DNA from: Maritimibacter dapengensis
Lineage (GTDB): Bacteria > Pseudomonadota > Alphaproteobacteria > Rhodobacterales > Rhodobacteraceae
Direction: 5' to 3'
Length of the DNA: 64,000 nt
Assembly (NCBI RefSeq): GCF_019218265.1
Contig: NZ_JAHUZE010000001.1
Span: 558,001 to 622,000 of the forward strand
Within the stretch, counting starts at the first letter, position 1; every line of letters begins with the position of its first letter. Below, in pieces: positions 56,118 to 64,000 of the stretch. Position numbers and translations under genes: made by a program. The notes under the pieces are model-generated. The model searched no databases. It saw nothing but the letters and a program-made list of their open reading frames with translations, and was not told the origin of the DNA.

Positions 56118-56188
56118 CCGCGCGGGACCGCCCATGGGCGGGCCCGTGAAAAGCATGCCCGCGCGTCAGCGCGGACCGCTTGGCCGCG

Positions 56189-57454
56189 TCAATCCAGCGC
56201 GCGCCAGCCGATGTCGGTGCGGTTGAACCCCTCGGGCCAGTCGATGCCGTCGATCATCTTGTATGCCGCGTCACGGGCGGCCTTCAGGCTGTCTCCCCGC
56301 GCGGTCACGTTCAGCACGCGTCCACCGGCGGCCGTGATCTTTCCGTCGCGCACCTTGGTGCCCGCGTGGAAAACCATGTGGCTCGAATCCTCGGGCAGGT
56401 CGTCCAACCCGCCGATCACCGAGCCTTTCTCGTAAGCGCCCGGATAACCGTTCGCGGCCATGACCACGGTCATCGCGTGATCGTCGGCCCAGTTCACCTG
56501 CCGCCCGTCCAAGGCGCCTTCGGCACAGGCGACCATCAGGTCGAGTGCCTGCGCACCGAGACGCATCATCAGCACCTGGCACTCCGGGTCGCCGAACCGC
56601 ACGTTGTATTCCACCAGGCGGGGCTGGCCGTTCTCGATCATCAGCCCCGCATAGAGCACGCCTTTGTAAGGCATTCCGCGTCCCGCCATGACGCGCATGG
56701 TCGGCGCGACGATTTCGTCCATCGCCTTGGCGACGATCTCGTCCGACAGGATCGGGGCGGGGGAATAGGCACCCATCCCACCGGTGTTGAACCCGGTGTC
56801 GCCGTCGCCGACCCTCTTGTGATCCTGCGCTGTGCCGATGGGGAGGAGCGTTTCGCCGTCCGACAGCACGAAGAGCGAGCCTTCCTCGCCCTCCATGAAT
56901 TCCTCGATCACGACTTCAGCCCCGGCCTCGCCGAATTCGCCGCCGAACATGTCGTCGATCGCGGCCAGCGCAGTGTCTTCGTCCATCGCAACGATGACGC
57001 CCTTGCCGGCCGCCAGCCCGTCGGCCTTGACCACGATGGGCGCGCCCTCATCGCGAATGTAGTCTTTCGCGGGCGCGGCTTCGGTGAAGCGGGCATAGGC
57101 GGCGGTCGGGGCCTGCGCCGCGTCGCAAATTTCCTTGGTGAAGCTCTTGGAGGCTTCGAGCTTCGCCGCAGCCTGCGAGGGGCCGAAGCACAGGATGTTC
57201 GCCGCTTCGAGCGCATCGGCCACGCCCGCCGCCAGCGGGGCTTCGGGGCCGATGATGACGAAGGTGATTGCGTTGACGTTGCAGAAATCGACGACCCGTT
57301 CGCCGTCCTCGATGTCGAGCACCGCGCATTCCGCGATCTGGGCGATCCCCGCATTGCCCGGCGCGACGATCAACTTGTCGCATTTCGGGTTCTGCATGAC
57401 CGCCCAGGCGAGGGCGTGTTCGCGGCCACCGCCGCCGAGGATGAGAATGTTCAC
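56189..57454 (-). CDS. purD: Phosphoribosylamine-glycine ligase (GAR synthetase)
   Basis: ATP-grasp enzyme making glycinamide ribonucleotide in purine synthesis; 421 residues, standard length. N-terminal NILILGGGGREHALAWAV, IIGPEAPLAAGVAD, the ATP-grasp region VVKADGLAAGKGVIVA, AQDHKRVGDGDTGFNTGGMG and YNVRFGDPECQVLM are all diagnostic. The start is a GTG at 57454, with AAGGA 8 bases upstream; the frame is open upstream but encodes Pro/Ser-rich antisense of the small membrane protein. purD lies near xseA, as often in alphaproteobacteria. Confidence 0.97.
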   Translation of the reverse strand: MNILILGGGGREHALAWAVMQNPKCDKLIVAPGNAGIAQIAECAVLDIEDGERVVDFCNVNAITFVIIGPEAPLAAGVADALEAANILCFGPSQAAAKLEASKSFTKEICDAAQAPTAAYARFTEAAPAKDYIRDEGAPIVVKADGLAAGKGVIVAMDEDTALAAIDDMFGGEFGEAGAEVVIEEFMEGEEGSLFVLSDGETLLPIGTAQDHKRVGDGDTGFNTGGMGAYSPAPILSDEIVAKAMDEIVAPTMRVMAGRGMPYKGVLYAGLMIENGQPRLVEYNVRFGDPECQVLMMRLGAQALDLMVACAEGALDGRQVNWADDHAMTVVMAANGYPGAYEKGSVIGGLDDLPEDSSHMVFHAGTKVRDGKITAAGGRVLNVTARGDSLKAARDAAYKMIDGIDWPEGFNRTDIGWRALD

Positions 57455-57512
57455 GGGCGTCGTCCTTGTGCTAGTCAGGTGGGGAATAGCCAAGGGGCGC
57501 GACGGGAGCAAG

Positions 57513-57785
57513 ATGGCGGGTTTGGACAAGGAACAACGCAGGGGCGCGATCGGGCTTGGCGCGGTCGCCGTGGCGCTCATTTGCGGTCTCGGCGCGCTGC
57601 GTGGCGCGCCGGACTGGCTCTTTCTGCCCGCTGTCTTCGGTGCGATTGTCGCACTCGTCGCGCTCGTCGGACGGGGGCACCGACGGTCGTCGGGCGATGG
57701 CGAATCGGGCGGAGGCGGGGTTTGGTTCGATGGATTCGGCGGTGACGGTGGCGGTGACGGTGGCGGGGGCGGTGGCGGCGATTGA
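57513..57785 (+). CDS. Small membrane protein with glycine/aspartate-rich tail
   Basis: 90 residues, not assigned to a family. After a short charged N-terminus (AGLDKEQRRG) come two hydrophobic helices (AIGLGAVAVALICGLGALRG and WLFLPAVFGAIVALVALVG), then GHRRSSGDGESGGGG and a tail made almost wholly of Gly and Asp (GGDGGGDGGGGGGGD). Such Gly-rich tails recur in small membrane proteins of unknown role. GGAG precedes the ATG at 57513. It is divergent from purD, with 58 bases between starts. Confidence 0.7.
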   Translation: MAGLDKEQRRGAIGLGAVAVALICGLGALRGAPDWLFLPAVFGAIVALVALVGRGHRRSSGDGESGGGGVWFDGFGGDGGGDGGGGGGGD

Positions 57786-57841
57786 GGGCGGAACTCTGCC
57801 AGCGGGACGGGCGTTTCGGGGGAAACCGAAAGGAGGACCCC

Positions 57842-58402
57842 ATGTCCGAACTGAATGATTTCAAAATCGCCATCCTGGCAACCAACGGGTTCGAGCAATC
57901 CGAACTCGAAGTGCCGCTCGAAAAGCTGCGTGACGCCGGGGCCGAGGTCCATGTCGTCAGTCCCGAAGACGGGGATATCACCGGCTGGGACGAGAGCGAC
58001 TGGGGGCGCAATGTGCCCGTGGACGCGACGCTGTCAGATGCGAAACCCGACGATTACGATGCACTCGTTCTGCCGGGTGGTCAGATCAACCCCGATCTGT
58101 TGCGCGTGAATAAGGATGCGCTCGCCTTCGTCACGGCGTTTCACGACGCGGGCAAGGTCATTGCCGCGATCTGTCATGCGCCTTGGCTTCTGGTCGAGAC
58201 CGGCATCGCCAAGGGGCGCAAGATGACGTCTTATCCGTCGGTGCGCACCGACCTCGAGAATGCGGGCGCGCATTGGGAAGACAGCGCCGTGGTCGCCGAT
58301 CAAGGCATCGTGACCAGCCGCAACCCCGGTGACCTCGACGATTTCGTCGCCAAGATCATCGAGGAGATCCGCGAGGGCCGCCACGACCGCAAGGCGGCGT
58401 AA
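57842..58402 (+). CDS. DJ-1/PfpI-family protein (PfpI/YhbO type)
   Basis: 186 residues. The nucleophile elbow is AAICHAPWLL with the cysteine followed by His, as in PfpI/YhbO. The N-terminal KIAILATNGFEQSELEVPLE and VDQ-type C-terminal segment (WEDSAVVADQGIVTSRNPGD) fit the family. Members have been described as intracellular proteases or as glyoxalase/deglycase-like stress proteins, and the sequence alone does not separate these. AAGGAGG precedes the ATG at 57842. It follows the Gly-rich membrane protein by 56 bases on the same strand. Confidence 0.9.
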   Translation: MSELNDFKIAILATNGFEQSELEVPLEKLRDAGAEVHVVSPEDGDITGWDESDWGRNVPVDATLSDAKPDDYDALVLPGGQINPDLLRVNKDALAFVTAFHDAGKVIAAICHAPWLLVETGIAKGRKMTSYPSVRTDLENAGAHWEDSAVVADQGIVTSRNPGDLDDFVAKIIEEIREGRHDRKAA

Positions 58403-58439
58403 CACCGGTTTCGCCCCGGCATGCGCCGGGGCGACCGAC

Positions 58440-58484
58440 GCGGGGGCGCTGCCCCCGCACCCCCGGGATATTTGACGACCGGAA
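58440..58484 (+). repeat. Intergenic hairpin-plus-ATATTT element (copy 3)
   Basis: GCGGGGGC/GCCCCCGC with a 3-base loop, followed by ACCCCCGGGATATTTGACG. The hairpin and the CCCCCGG-ATATTT junction are nearly identical to the element at 7748-7793, with a diverged end (ACCGGAAAGAA in place of CACGATGA). Confidence 0.75.
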
Positions 58485-58530
58485 AGAACGGGCGCTTTTC
58501 CTCGTCCGGCGCGGTCGTTAATGTCGCCAC

Positions 58531-60087
58531 ATGGACCTGATCGACGACCCGCAGCCGGGGATGAACGCCCCGGAATTCTCCGTTTCCGAAATTTCCGGTG
58601 CGGTGAAGCGCATGATCGAGGGCGAGTTCGGTCATGTGCGCATTCGCGGCGAAGTGGGCCGGGTGTCGCGGCCCCGGTCGGGGCATGTTTATCTCGACCT
58701 GAAGGATGACCGGGCGGTGATTTCCGGTGTCATGTGGAAGGGCGTGGCGGCCCGACAGGTGACTCAGCCCGAAGAGGGGATGGAGGTGGTCGCGACCGGT
58801 CGGCTCACCACATTCCCCGGCCAGTCGAAATACCAGATCGTCATCGAGGAAATCGCGCCTGCCGGGATGGGCGCGCTCATGGCGATGCTGGAGAAGCGCA
58901 AGGCGGCGCTGGCGGCCGAGGGGTTGTTCGCAGAGGAGAGAAAGCGGCCCCTGCCGTTTTTGCCGGAGGTGATCGGGGTCGTCACATCGCCCTCGGGTGC
59001 GGTGATCCGCGATATCCTGCACCGTCTGCGCGACCGCTTTCCGCGCAAGGTGTTGATCTGGCCGGTGGCGGTGCAGGGCGAGCGTTGCGCGCCCGAGGTG
59101 GCGAACGCCATCGCCGGGTTCAATGCCCTGACGCCGGGTGGCGCGATCCCGCGCCCCGATGTGGTCATCGTCGCGCGGGGCGGGGGATCGGTCGAAGACC
59201 TTTGGGGGTTCAACGAAGAGGCCGTGGTGCGGGCTGCCGCAGCGAGTGACATCCCGCTCATCTCGGCCGTGGGGCATGAGACCGACACGACCCTGATCGA
59301 CTACGCCTCGGATCGGCGCGCGCCGACGCCGAGTGCTGCGGCGGAAATCGCGGTGCCGGTCAGGCGCGATCTCTTGGCCTGGACGGCGGAACAGGAGGCG
59401 CGGCTGACCTCGGCGTTGACACAGGGGATCACGCGGCGGGGGCAGCGGCTGGTCGATCTGTCGCGGGCGCTTCCGCGGGCCGAGACGTTGCTCGACACGC
59501 CGCGCCAGAAGCTCGACCGGGCGGGCGACCGGCTTCCGGCGGCGTTAAGGGCTTTGGTCCACAGGGGCGAGGCGCGATTGAGCCAGGCGTCGGGCGGATT
59601 CCGCCCCTCGCTCCTCACGCATCGCACGCGGCGGATGGGCGACGAGCTGAGATCCTGGTCGGTACGATTGGGCCCCGCTTTGGAACGGGGTCGGACCGCG
59701 AAGCAGCGCGACCTCGACAAGATCGCACCTCGGCTCGACCCGGCCCGGATCGAGCAGGCGCGCAAGAACGGCGCGCGCGAGCTCGAGGCATTGTCCCGGC
59801 GGCTGGCACGGGTCGGCGCCGCGCAGATCGACGGGTGGCGCGACAGGCTCGACGGGCTGGAGCGTATGCGGCAGTCGCTGGGCTACACGGAGACGCTCAA
59901 GCGGGGCTATGCTGTTGTACGGGGCGATGGTGACGTGGTGACGACACGGGCGGCAGCGCAGGCCGCTGATGCGCTGGAAATCGAATTCGCGGATGGTCGG
60001 CTCGCGGTCGGAGAAGGGTCCGCGACGCCCGCCCCGAAGCCCAAAAAACCCAAGGATACGCCGCCCGAGCAAGGTTCACTGTTTTAG
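58531..60087 (+). CDS. xseA: Exodeoxyribonuclease VII large subunit
   Basis: Catalytic subunit of ExoVII, which degrades single-stranded DNA to oligonucleotides; 518 residues. The N-terminal OB-fold is in SEISGAVKRMIEGEFGHVRI and GHVYLDLKDDRAVISGVMW. The catalytic domain contains GVVTSPSGAVIRDILHRL, VIVARGGGSVEDLWGFNEE and SAVGHETDTTLIDYASDRRA. The C-terminal coiled coil and TETLKRGYAVV close it. The start at 58531 has no Shine-Dalgarno; ATG 58561 is an alternative. xseB is not adjacent. It ends in a Lys/Pro-rich tail. Confidence 0.95.
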   Translation: MDLIDDPQPGMNAPEFSVSEISGAVKRMIEGEFGHVRIRGEVGRVSRPRSGHVYLDLKDDRAVISGVMWKGVAARQVTQPEEGMEVVATGRLTTFPGQSKYQIVIEEIAPAGMGALMAMLEKRKAALAAEGLFAEERKRPLPFLPEVIGVVTSPSGAVIRDILHRLRDRFPRKVLIWPVAVQGERCAPEVANAIAGFNALTPGGAIPRPDVVIVARGGGSVEDLWGFNEEAVVRAAAASDIPLISAVGHETDTTLIDYASDRRAPTPSAAAEIAVPVRRDLLAWTAEQEARLTSALTQGITRRGQRLVDLSRALPRAETLLDTPRQKLDRAGDRLPAALRALVHRGEARLSQASGGFRPSLLTHRTRRMGDELRSWSVRLGPALERGRTAKQRDLDKIAPRLDPARIEQARKNGARELEALSRRLARVGAAQIDGWRDRLDGLERMRQSLGYTETLKRGYAVVRGDGDVVTTRAAAQAADALEIEFADGRLAVGEGSATPAPKPKKPKDTPPEQGSLF

Positions 60088-60106
60088 CCGCGCGCCAAAG
60101 CTCCTG

Positions 60107-60136
60107 TTTTCATCGTGCCCCAAATATGCACGTCGG
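60107..60136 (-). repeat. Partial copy of the ATATTT tail element (inverted)
   Basis: Read on the minus strand: CCGACGTGCATATTTGGGGC then ACGATGAAAA. It shares GCATATTT-x-x-GGCACGATGAAAA with copy 2 (19333-19360) but lacks the preceding GC hairpin. It lies in the 58-base gap between two convergent genes. Confidence 0.55.
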
Positions 60137-60145
60137 AGCGGTCGG

Positions 60146-60550
60146 TCAGACGCCCACCTCCGGCCCGAGGCACATGAGCGGCTCGTCGCTTTCGCCGGTC
60201 TCATAAAGTTCTTGGTATTCGTCGTTGTTGGCGAACTGGGCCGTGAGGGATGCGCCGCTTCGGAAGAAGATCCAGCATTGGGGTGCGGGGTCGTCTTCGT
60301 AGACGAAGCAGATTTCCTCGCCTGAGGGATACCAGTAGCCGTCCTTGCAGCGACCGTCGAGGAAGGACCAGCGGACCTTGCGGTTCTCGAGGTAATCCTC
60401 GCCCCCGTAGGGCTGACCTTCGAAGCCATACATGAGCGTCTTGCCGGTGACGTAGGCTTCGAAATCCTCGGCGCTCAGCGGGTCGCCTGTTTGCGCGGTG
60501 GCGACGTTGGCGATCAGGCCGAGCACAAGGGCGAGGGATGTTCGTTTCAT
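60146..60550 (-). CDS. Secreted cysteine-containing protein coupled to the AlkB-type gene
   Basis: 134 residues, signal peptide cleaved near ATA/QTGD. The mature part contains four cysteines in GRCKDGYWY, EEICFVYEDD, PQCWIFF and MCLGPE, plus many aromatic residues (YVTGKTLMYGFEGQPYGGED). I do not know the family for certain; small alphaproteobacterial proteins with a C-x-DG-x-W and ICFVYE pattern exist without known function. Its ATG overlaps the stop codon of the AlkB-type hydroxylase (ATGA) with GGGAGG upstream, so the two are translationally coupled. Confidence 0.75.
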   Translation of the reverse strand: MKRTSLALVLGLIANVATAQTGDPLSAEDFEAYVTGKTLMYGFEGQPYGGEDYLENRKVRWSFLDGRCKDGYWYPSGEEICFVYEDDPAPQCWIFFRSGASLTAQFANNDEYQELYETGESDEPLMCLGPEVGV

Positions 60551-61578
60551 GCGCGGGTCGCCTCCCATTCGGAGAGGGCCGGGGTCATGACGCGCCGCCA
60601 GAGGCTTGGGATGAGCGCCAGGGCGGCCATAGCCGGCAGGGTCGACGGCAGCGTCGGGGCATCGGGCGCATTGCGCAGGAACGGATAAGGTCGCGCCGGG
60701 TGGGCGTGGTGGTCGGAATGGCGCGGGGCGTTCAGCATCAGGTGGCGGGAATACCAATGACCGGCGTTCCAAGAATGGGCCGGGCCGACGGGTTCGTATT
60801 TGCCCGGTGCCGTCTCAGACCGGGTGAGGCCGTAGTGTTGGACGTAATCGGACAAAAGGAGCTGCATCTGGGCATAGGCCGACAGGCCGACATAGGCCAA
60901 AAGGCCGTCCGGGCCGATGAATACAAGCGCCAGAAGCGCGAAAGCGGCGGCTCCGGCAATGTAAGTCACGTAAGGCGTGGTGCCCCCGGTGCCGCGTTTG
61001 CGGATCGCCTCGCGCTCTGCACGGTAGCCTTCGCGAAAGCTGCCGATCCAGGCGCGCCACGCAAAGCGGTAGAAGCCTTCGCCGCGTCGGGCCGAGTTCG
61101 GGTCCTGCGGCGAGGCGGCATGGCGGTGGTGGACTTTCAGATGCGCGGACGTGTGGTGGCCGAACAGAAGCGTGACATAGACCCATTTGCCCAGCGCAAA
61201 GAGCCGCCGGTCGCGGCGGTGGATCAGCTCATGCGCGTTCGAATTCGAGACCTGACCGAAGAAGAGCCCTGCTCCGATGAAAAGCGCGACGCCGGGGGCG
61301 ATGCCGTGGCCCGCGCTCGAAATCGACCAGACCACGAGGGGCAGGAGCGCGAAGTGGAGCACGGCGAGCGATGCCGAGAGCGTGTCGGCGGCCGGAAGAT
61401 CGCGCGCCGGGTTCTCGCCGGGGTCGTTTGCGGCAATCATCTGATCGAGGCCGAAGGTGAACAGGGTCATGTAGACAAGGGCGAGCCAGGACCAGACCCC
61501 GCCGCCGAACGCGCCGGCGACAATCAGGACCACAGGGGTCAGTGTAGCGATGGCGTAGGTGCGCACGGGATGGGTCAT
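60547..61578 (-). CDS. alkB: AlkB-type membrane di-iron alkane 1-monooxygenase
   Basis: Membrane non-haem di-iron hydroxylase of 343 residues, shorter than most AlkB enzymes (about 400). Hydrophobic segments span the N-terminal half. The histidine boxes are HELIH (116-120), GHHTSAHLKVHHRHA (about 140-153, followed by SPQDPNSAR) and RHSDHHAHPARPY, with YVQHYGLTRSE equivalent to the fourth conserved motif. It should hydroxylate terminal methyl groups of alkanes or related lipids using reduced rubredoxin or ferredoxin. No rubredoxin gene adjoins. The ATG lies 6 bases after a TATTCT hexamer and has no Shine-Dalgarno. Confidence 0.9.
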   Translation of the reverse strand: MTHPVRTYAIATLTPVVLIVAGAFGGGVWSWLALVYMTLFTFGLDQMIAANDPGENPARDLPAADTLSASLAVLHFALLPLVVWSISSAGHGIAPGVALFIGAGLFFGQVSNSNAHELIHRRDRRLFALGKWVYVTLLFGHHTSAHLKVHHRHAASPQDPNSARRGEGFYRFAWRAWIGSFREGYRAEREAIRKRGTGGTTPYVTYIAGAAAFALLALVFIGPDGLLAYVGLSAYAQMQLLLSDYVQHYGLTRSETAPGKYEPVGPAHSWNAGHWYSRHLMLNAPRHSDHHAHPARPYPFLRNAPDAPTLPSTLPAMAALALIPSLWRRVMTPALSEWEATRA

Positions 61579-61690
61579 GGGATTAGAATAGGGCCCTGCC
61601 AGAGGCGCGGAAACCCCTCTTCCACCGCATTCGTAAACAGGCCTTGACCCCGTCGCACCCGTCGTCATGGTCTTGCAACGGAGGATTGTC

Positions 61691-62335
61691 ATGGGACCGA
61701 CACTTGCCTGGGCCGGAATACTGGCGGCGATGACCTATCTGCCACTGACCGAGGATCGTCCGAACCTGTTCCGGTCGGTCGTGAAGGCATTGCCGCTCCT
61801 GCTTTTTTCAGTCGCGGCCTATGTGACCGGGCAAGGTGTGTTCCTGATCGCGGGGCTGGTTCTGTCGTCATTCGGCGACTTCGCTTTGTCGCGGGATGGT
61901 GAGGCGGCTTTTCTGTATGGTCTCGCGAGTTTTGCGTTGGCGCATCTGCTTTACATCCTGCATTTCATGCAGCTTGCCGGTGCGCCGCTCTGGGAGGCGT
62001 TCTGGGTCAACCCGGCGATGGCGATCTTCCTCGTGGCCTATGGCATTCTCGCGGAAATCTGGTTGGTTCCCTATGCTGCCGGTTTGCGGCTCGCGGTTCG
62101 GGTTTACGTGGTTCTCATCACGCTCATGGGCATCGCCGCGCTGGCCATGCCGATCGGTCTGGCGTTCGTCGGGGCCGCGTTCTTCATCGCGTCGGACACG
62201 CTCTTGGCGCTTCAGATGTTCCGCATGGCCGAGGAGAACCCGCTGGTGGGGCGGATCGGCTGGGCGGTGTGGATTTCCTATATCGCGGGGCAGGCGATGA
62301 TCATGACGGCGAGCGTGCCCCTTTCCAACGGCTGA
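61691..62335 (+). CDS. YhhN/TMEM86-family membrane protein (lysoplasmalogenase-like)
   Basis: 214 residues, about seven or eight membrane helices. The conserved patterns SSFGDFALSR and FVGAAFFIASDTLLALQMF match the YhhN/TMEM86 family, whose characterised members cleave the vinyl-ether bond of lysoplasmalogens. The activity here is inferred only from family. CGGAGG precedes the ATG at 61691. It is divergent from the AlkB-type gene with 112 bases between starts, so both may respond to membrane lipid or hydrophobic compounds. Confidence 0.85.
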   Translation: MGPTLAWAGILAAMTYLPLTEDRPNLFRSVVKALPLLLFSVAAYVTGQGVFLIAGLVLSSFGDFALSRDGEAAFLYGLASFALAHLLYILHFMQLAGAPLWEAFWVNPAMAIFLVAYGILAEIWLVPYAAGLRLAVRVYVVLITLMGIAALAMPIGLAFVGAAFFIASDTLLALQMFRMAEENPLVGRIGWAVWISYIAGQAMIMTASVPLSNG

Positions 62336-62382
62336 ATTCGCCATTAGGTGGAAAGCGGAAAACAAGGGGCCGCAGCGAAACC

Positions 62383-63780
62383 ATGTCGTTCTTCAAGAAA
62401 CTCAAGGATCGGTTGACGAAATCCAGCTCGAAGCTGGAGGAAGGCTTGGAAGCCATCGTCGAGGATGGTGGCGAGACGGAGGATGTCGCGCAAGCCGCGC
62501 CGGAAGAGCCGACGCCGGATCCGAAGCCCGAGCCGACGCCTGAGCCTGACACGCCGCAGGTCCCCGATACCCCCGACCCTACGCCGACGCCGGAACCCGA
62601 CAACGTGCCTGCGCCGGAGCCGGAAACTCCGCCCACGCCGGAGCCGGAAATTCCGCCCGCGCCCGAACCGGACTTGCCGGAACCGCCGCAAACCGATCCG
62701 CAGCCGGACACGACACCCACGCCGACGCCCGAGCCGCTTCAGGTGCCGGGCACTTCACCGGAAGAAGTCCCGTCGACCGACGCGCCAAGTGAAGCGCCGC
62801 AGCCGAGCGACCCCACGCCCAGCCCGCTACCGCCAGAAATCGAGATGCCCAGTCCGGGCGATCTGGGTGGAGATCCCGAGCCGGCAACGCAAAAGCCGGG
62901 CCTTCTGGGCCGTATCCTGCGGCGGGGCGAGACCAAAACGGTCGTGCGCCGGGTGCTGGACGACGACATGCTCGAGAGCCTCGAAGAACTGATGATCGCG
63001 TCGGACATGGGGGTGGACACCGCGCTGCGCATTTCGGCCAATATCGCCGAAGGGCGTTTGGGCAAGAAGATGAGTGTCGAGGAGATCAAGGGCGCGCTTT
63101 CGACCGAGATCGCACGCGTCATGGAGCCAGTGGCCAAGCCGCTGCCGCTTTACCAGAAGCGCCCGCAGGTGGTGCTGGTGGTGGGCGTGAACGGCGCTGG
63201 CAAGACCACGACCATCGGCAAGCTGGCGAGCCAGTTTCGCGCCGCCGGCAAGTCTGTCGTGATCGCGGCGGGTGACACGTTCCGTGCCGCTGCGGTCGAG
63301 CAGCTTCAGGTCTGGGGCGACAGGGCCGGCGTGCCGGTTTTGACGGCGCCGGAAGGGTCGGACCCTGCATCGCTCGCCTTCGACGCCCTGACCAAGGCGC
63401 GTGACGAAGGGGCCGATCTTCTGATGATCGACACCGCCGGGCGGCTACAGAACCGTCAGGACCTGATGGAAGAGCTGGCGAAGATTGTGCGGGTCATCAA
63501 GAAGATCGACCCGGATGCGCCGCACAACACGCTGCTCGTGCTCGATGCGACGACGGGTCAGAATGCGCTCAATCAGGTCGATACGTTCCAGAAACTCGCG
63601 GATGTGTCGGGGCTGGTCATGACCAAGCTCGACGGCACGGCGAAGGGCGGCGTTCTGGTGGCGCTGGCCGACAAGTTCGGGTTGCCGATTCACGCGATTG
63701 GCGTCGGAGAGCAGATCGACGATCTCGCGCCGTTCGACCCGCAGGATTTCGCACGCGCGCTTACGGGCGCTGCGGTGTGA
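62383..63780 (+). CDS. ftsY: Signal recognition particle receptor FtsY
   Basis: GTPase receptor that docks ribosome-SRP complexes at the membrane; 465 residues. A basic amphipathic N-terminus (SFFKKLKDRLTKSSSKLEEG) is followed by a long Pro/Glu/Thr-rich acidic linker (about residues 38-175) with repeated PEP units. The NG domain has the P-loop GVNGAGKTTT (about residue 268), DTFRAAAVEQL, DTAGR and TKLDGTAKGG. The linker corresponds to the variable acidic A domain. The start at 62383 gives the expected N-terminus; its Shine-Dalgarno match is weak. It overlaps the convergent downstream gene by 20 bases. Confidence 0.96.
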   Translation: MSFFKKLKDRLTKSSSKLEEGLEAIVEDGGETEDVAQAAPEEPTPDPKPEPTPEPDTPQVPDTPDPTPTPEPDNVPAPEPETPPTPEPEIPPAPEPDLPEPPQTDPQPDTTPTPTPEPLQVPGTSPEEVPSTDAPSEAPQPSDPTPSPLPPEIEMPSPGDLGGDPEPATQKPGLLGRILRRGETKTVVRRVLDDDMLESLEELMIASDMGVDTALRISANIAEGRLGKKMSVEEIKGALSTEIARVMEPVAKPLPLYQKRPQVVLVVGVNGAGKTTTIGKLASQFRAAGKSVVIAAGDTFRAAAVEQLQVWGDRAGVPVLTAPEGSDPASLAFDALTKARDEGADLLMIDTAGRLQNRQDLMEELAKIVRVIKKIDPDAPHNTLLVLDATTGQNALNQVDTFQKLADVSGLVMTKLDGTAKGGVLVALADKFGLPIHAIGVGEQIDDLAPFDPQDFARALTGAAV

Positions 63781-64000
63781 GAAACGGCATCGGGTCCATC
63801 TGCTGATAGGCCTGGATTTCCGCGATCAGGGCAACGCGGCCCATGTTGTCGAGACCCAGTTTGGTGGCGAGACAGGTCAGGGTGCCCACGGTCGAAAGTC
63901 CCGCGCAGGCATCGCGTTCCTGGCGCAGGCCCGTGAGATGCGTCATGACGCAGTAGAACCGGAAGGCCGTGAGATCCTTGATGTCGCGACAAATGCAGGC
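63761..64000 (-). CDS. Hypothetical protein, C-terminal part (continues beyond window)
   Basis: The frame is open to the window edge and only about the last 79 residues can be read. They include TLTCLATKLGLDNMGRVALI and EIQAYQQMDPMPFLTP. No domain is recognised; a cysteine-rich helical segment (CVMTHLTGLRQERDACAGL) stands out. Its stop codon lies 20 bases inside the 3' end of ftsY, a convergent overlap. It could be a DUF protein common downstream of ftsY in this family, but I cannot name it. Confidence 0.55.
   Translation of the reverse strand, partial: ACICRDIKDLTAFRFYCVMTHLTGLRQERDACAGLSTVGTLTCLATKLGLDNMGRVALIAEIQAYQQMDPMPFLTPQRP

Overview
The window looks like chromosome from a GC-rich alphaproteobacterium, most likely Rhodobacteraceae (Roseobacter/Rhodobacter relatives). 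The basis is the F0 operon with separate b and b' subunits and a preceding atpI, the short HisG paired with HisZ, the xdhABC set joined to a BMP-type ABC transporter, the phosphatidylcholine synthase, the XerC/DUF484/PriA neighbourhood, frequent TTG and GTG starts, and recurring intergenic GC hairpins with an ATATTT-containing tail. I saw no rRNA, tRNA, insertion sequence, prophage or CRISPR array. Most of the window is core metabolism, but several regulatory and repeat signals deserve attention. No stretch longer than 300 bases lacks a gene.

Layout. 1-3.7 kb: the end of glutaryl-CoA dehydrogenase, a lipoprotein resembling permuted papain-fold hydrolases, and a cytosolic three-PAS chemoreceptor. 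3.8-6.5 kb: the F0 ATP synthase operon atpI-B-E-F'-F on the minus strand, with a recognisable promoter, intercistronic hairpins after atpE and a terminator. 6.6-8.4 kb: an ArsR regulator with a palindromic operator, a GNAT enzyme and a DUF1285 protein. 8.5-15.2 kb: a tightly coupled MoxR-DUF58-DUF4159-amidotransferase-like operon (Bat/aerotolerance type). 15.3-17.0 kb: a D-arginine-dehydrogenase-like flavoprotein and a secreted EF-hand protein. 17.2-26.6 kb: a minus-strand purine operon, xdhA-xdhB-xdhC followed by ABC ATPase, two permeases and a BMP substrate-binding protein. 26.8-33.2 kb: a membrane-anchored unknown, dnaE, catalase and slyX. 33.4-36.6 kb: hisS-hisZ-hisG. 36.8-39.7 kb: YcjX-GNAT-YcjF-like trio. 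39.9-46.8 kb: ileS, pcs, an unknown, xerC, DUF484, fsa. 46.9-53.3 kb: priA, YeeE/YedE, MFS, msrA, prmA. 53.4-64.0 kb: small unknowns, a LexA-box-fronted OB-fold protein, ferredoxin, purD, a PfpI-type protein, xseA, an AlkB-type hydroxylase with a coupled secreted protein, YhhN, ftsY and a cut-off gene.

The two most unusual signals are these. First, a 124-residue stand-alone protein at 54400-54774 matches only the C-terminal OB-fold part of the error-prone polymerase DnaE2/ImuC. It sits directly behind a perfect alphaproteobacterial SOS box (GTTC-N7-GTTC) placed between plausible -35 and -10 elements. Second, two intergenic arrays of four 11-bp units built on GTATGG (7111-7154 and 27714-27757) share phase, direction and the same last unit.

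Functional themes: oxidative phosphorylation (F0), purine import and oxidation, histidine synthesis, DNA replication and repair (dnaE, priA, xerC, xseA, the SOS-linked OB protein), stress defence (catalase, MsrA, PfpI), and lipid or hydrocarbon chemistry (pcs, AlkB, YhhN). Gene calls rest on recognising protein motifs by eye. Regulatory sites are matches to consensus patterns and have not been tested.
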